Below are positions 62,084-64,000 of a stretch of 64,000 nt of DNA, piece by piece. A program made the translations under genes and the position numbers. The stretch's first letter is position 1. The number at the start of each line of letters is the position of its first letter. The stretch lies in assembly GCF_024347675.1 (NCBI RefSeq), contig NZ_AP024881.1, forward strand, positions 434,001 through 498,000. Reading direction: 5' to 3'. The notes beneath the pieces are model-generated. The model was given only the letters and a program-made list of their open reading frames with translations. It ran no database searches and was not told the origin of the DNA. The stretch comes from Vibrio ishigakensis (GTDB taxonomy: Bacteria > Pseudomonadota > Gammaproteobacteria > Enterobacterales > Vibrionaceae).

Positions 62084-62159
62084 GTCCCGTTCGTCTAGAG
62101 GCCTAGGACACCGCCCTTTCACGGCGGTAACAGGGGTTCGACTCCCCTACGGGATACCA
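62084..62159 (+). tRNA. tRNA-Glu (UUC)
   Basis: 76 nt with encoded CCA. Anticodon TTC in CCCTTTCACGG; nearly identical to E. coli tRNA-Glu. First tRNA of the 16S-23S spacer; a G-U pair closes the acceptor stem. Confidence 0.97.
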
Positions 62160-62161
62160 TT

Positions 62162-62237
62162 GGGTCGTTAGCTCAGTTGGTAGAGCAGTTGACTTTTAAT
62201 CAATTGGTCGCAGGTTCGAATCCTGCACGACCCACCA
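62162..62237 (+). tRNA. tRNA-Lys (UUU)
   Basis: 76 nt with encoded CCA; anticodon TTT in GACTTTTAATC. Starts 2 nt after tRNA-Glu. Confidence 0.97.
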
Positions 62238-62245
62238 TTTCTCAT

Positions 62246-62321
62246 GGGGCTATAGCTCAGCTGGGAGAGCGCCTGCCTTGCACGCAGGAGGTCTGCGGTT
62301 CGATCCCGCATAGCTCCACCA
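62246..62321 (+). tRNA. tRNA-Ala (UGC)
   Basis: 76 nt with encoded CCA; anticodon TGC in CCTTGCACGC. Very close to E. coli tRNA-Ala1B. Confidence 0.97.
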
Positions 62322-62356
62322 TGAGAGATTCCTACCACAGGAATTAAAAATAATGT

Positions 62357-62432
62357 GGGCGATTAGCTCAGTTGGGAGAGCACCTCCCTTACAAGGAGGG
62401 GGTCACTGGTTCGAGCCCGGTATCGCCCACCA
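62357..62432 (+). tRNA. tRNA-Val (UAC)
   Basis: 76 nt with encoded CCA; anticodon TAC in CCCTTACAAGG. Possible substrate of TrmN6 encoded in this window. Confidence 0.97.
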
Positions 62433-62794
62433 TTCTCTAAACATTTTTGGATTATGAAGTTCCAAACCAGAGCAAGAAATTGATGCTGGTTGGATTTTTT
62501 GTCGCCTAAGAATCTTTAGAAAATGCTTTTATTAAGTATTTTGCTCTTTAACAATTTGGAAAGCTGACGAATATTGTTTGATTAACAATATTCAATTAAA
62601 AGTTCTCAAATCCTAAATCTTTATGATTTAGGTACCAACACACAATCAAGTGTTCTTGGAATTTGAGTCCGGCAAAATCGAGTCTGCATCATGTTTAAAT
62701 AATTGCAGACAACTTTGGTGATTTAACCTTTGTCTTCACTTTTTAAAAGTGAAAGCAAATAGGTCAACCTTAAAGAAACTTCTTTGGGTTGTAT
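62433..62794 (+). other. tRNA-Val to 23S spacer with boxA
   Basis: 362-bp spacer holding a second boxA, TGCTCTTTAACA (62542-62553), and A/T-rich arms that would form the 23S processing stem with the 3' side outside the window. No ORF. Confidence 0.75.

Positions 62795-64000
<1,206 letters not shown>

Overview
This window is a chromosomal segment of a gammaproteobacterium, almost certainly a member of the Vibrionaceae. The evidence is the 16S rRNA sequence, the Glu-Lys-Ala-Val tRNA set between 16S and 23S that is typical of Vibrio rrn spacers, the Na+-linked transporters, and protein sequences and gene order closely matching E. coli blocks (thrABC, fldB-xerD-dsbC-recJ-prfB-lysS, queA-tgt-yajC-secDF, slt-trpR, raiA-pheA, bamD/rluD-pgeF-clpB-rrn). 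The species cannot be named from sequence inspection alone. I see no insertion sequence, phage, integron or CRISPR array: this is core-genome DNA.

Layout. 1-2.1 kb: the end of an unknown gene, arcA with a perfect FNR box upstream, and a small exported protein. 2.2-7.1 kb: the thrLABC operon with leader peptide and attenuator. 7.2-14.4 kb: grcA with two FNR boxes, nfo, a small ORF behind a perfect CRP site, ung, a hemerythrin-like protein, an AGCS symporter with a long leader, yaaA and two acetyltransferases. 14.4-25.4 kb: srmB, trmN6, brnQ, fldB, xerD, dsbC, recJ, prfB (programmed frameshift), lysS and a CBS protein. 25.6-32.9 kb: queA, tgt, yajC, secD, secF, fkpB, ispH. 33-44 kb is the most niche-specific part: a CstA-family transporter with four LytTR-type repeats upstream, a lipoprotein, a peptidoglycan-sugar recycling operon (Na+ symporter, BadF-type kinase, anmK, murQ) opposite a RpiR regulator and nagZ, then a BtsS/BtsR-like two-component system. 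44-53 kb: aromatic amino acid genes (aroF-tyrA with TyrR boxes, trpR, pheA) with ettA, slt, yjjX and raiA. 53-60 kb: a MltF-like transglycosylase, bamD, rluD, pgeF and clpB (sigma32 promoter). 60-64 kb: an rRNA operon, with 23S running off the end.

How the parts work together. ArcA and FNR control the anaerobic switch; arcA and grcA both carry FNR boxes here. The BtsSR-like pair probably drives the CstA-family transporter through the four repeats 20 bp apart. NagZ, AnmK, the BadF kinase and MurQ would turn cell-wall sugars into GlcNAc-6-phosphate, with the RpiR protein as likely local repressor. The strongest leads for new biology are the 35-residue ORF with the CRP site between nfo and ung (a possible relative of the V. 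cholerae dual-function RNA VcdRP), the competing hairpins over the ung start, and the long structured leader of the AGCS gene.
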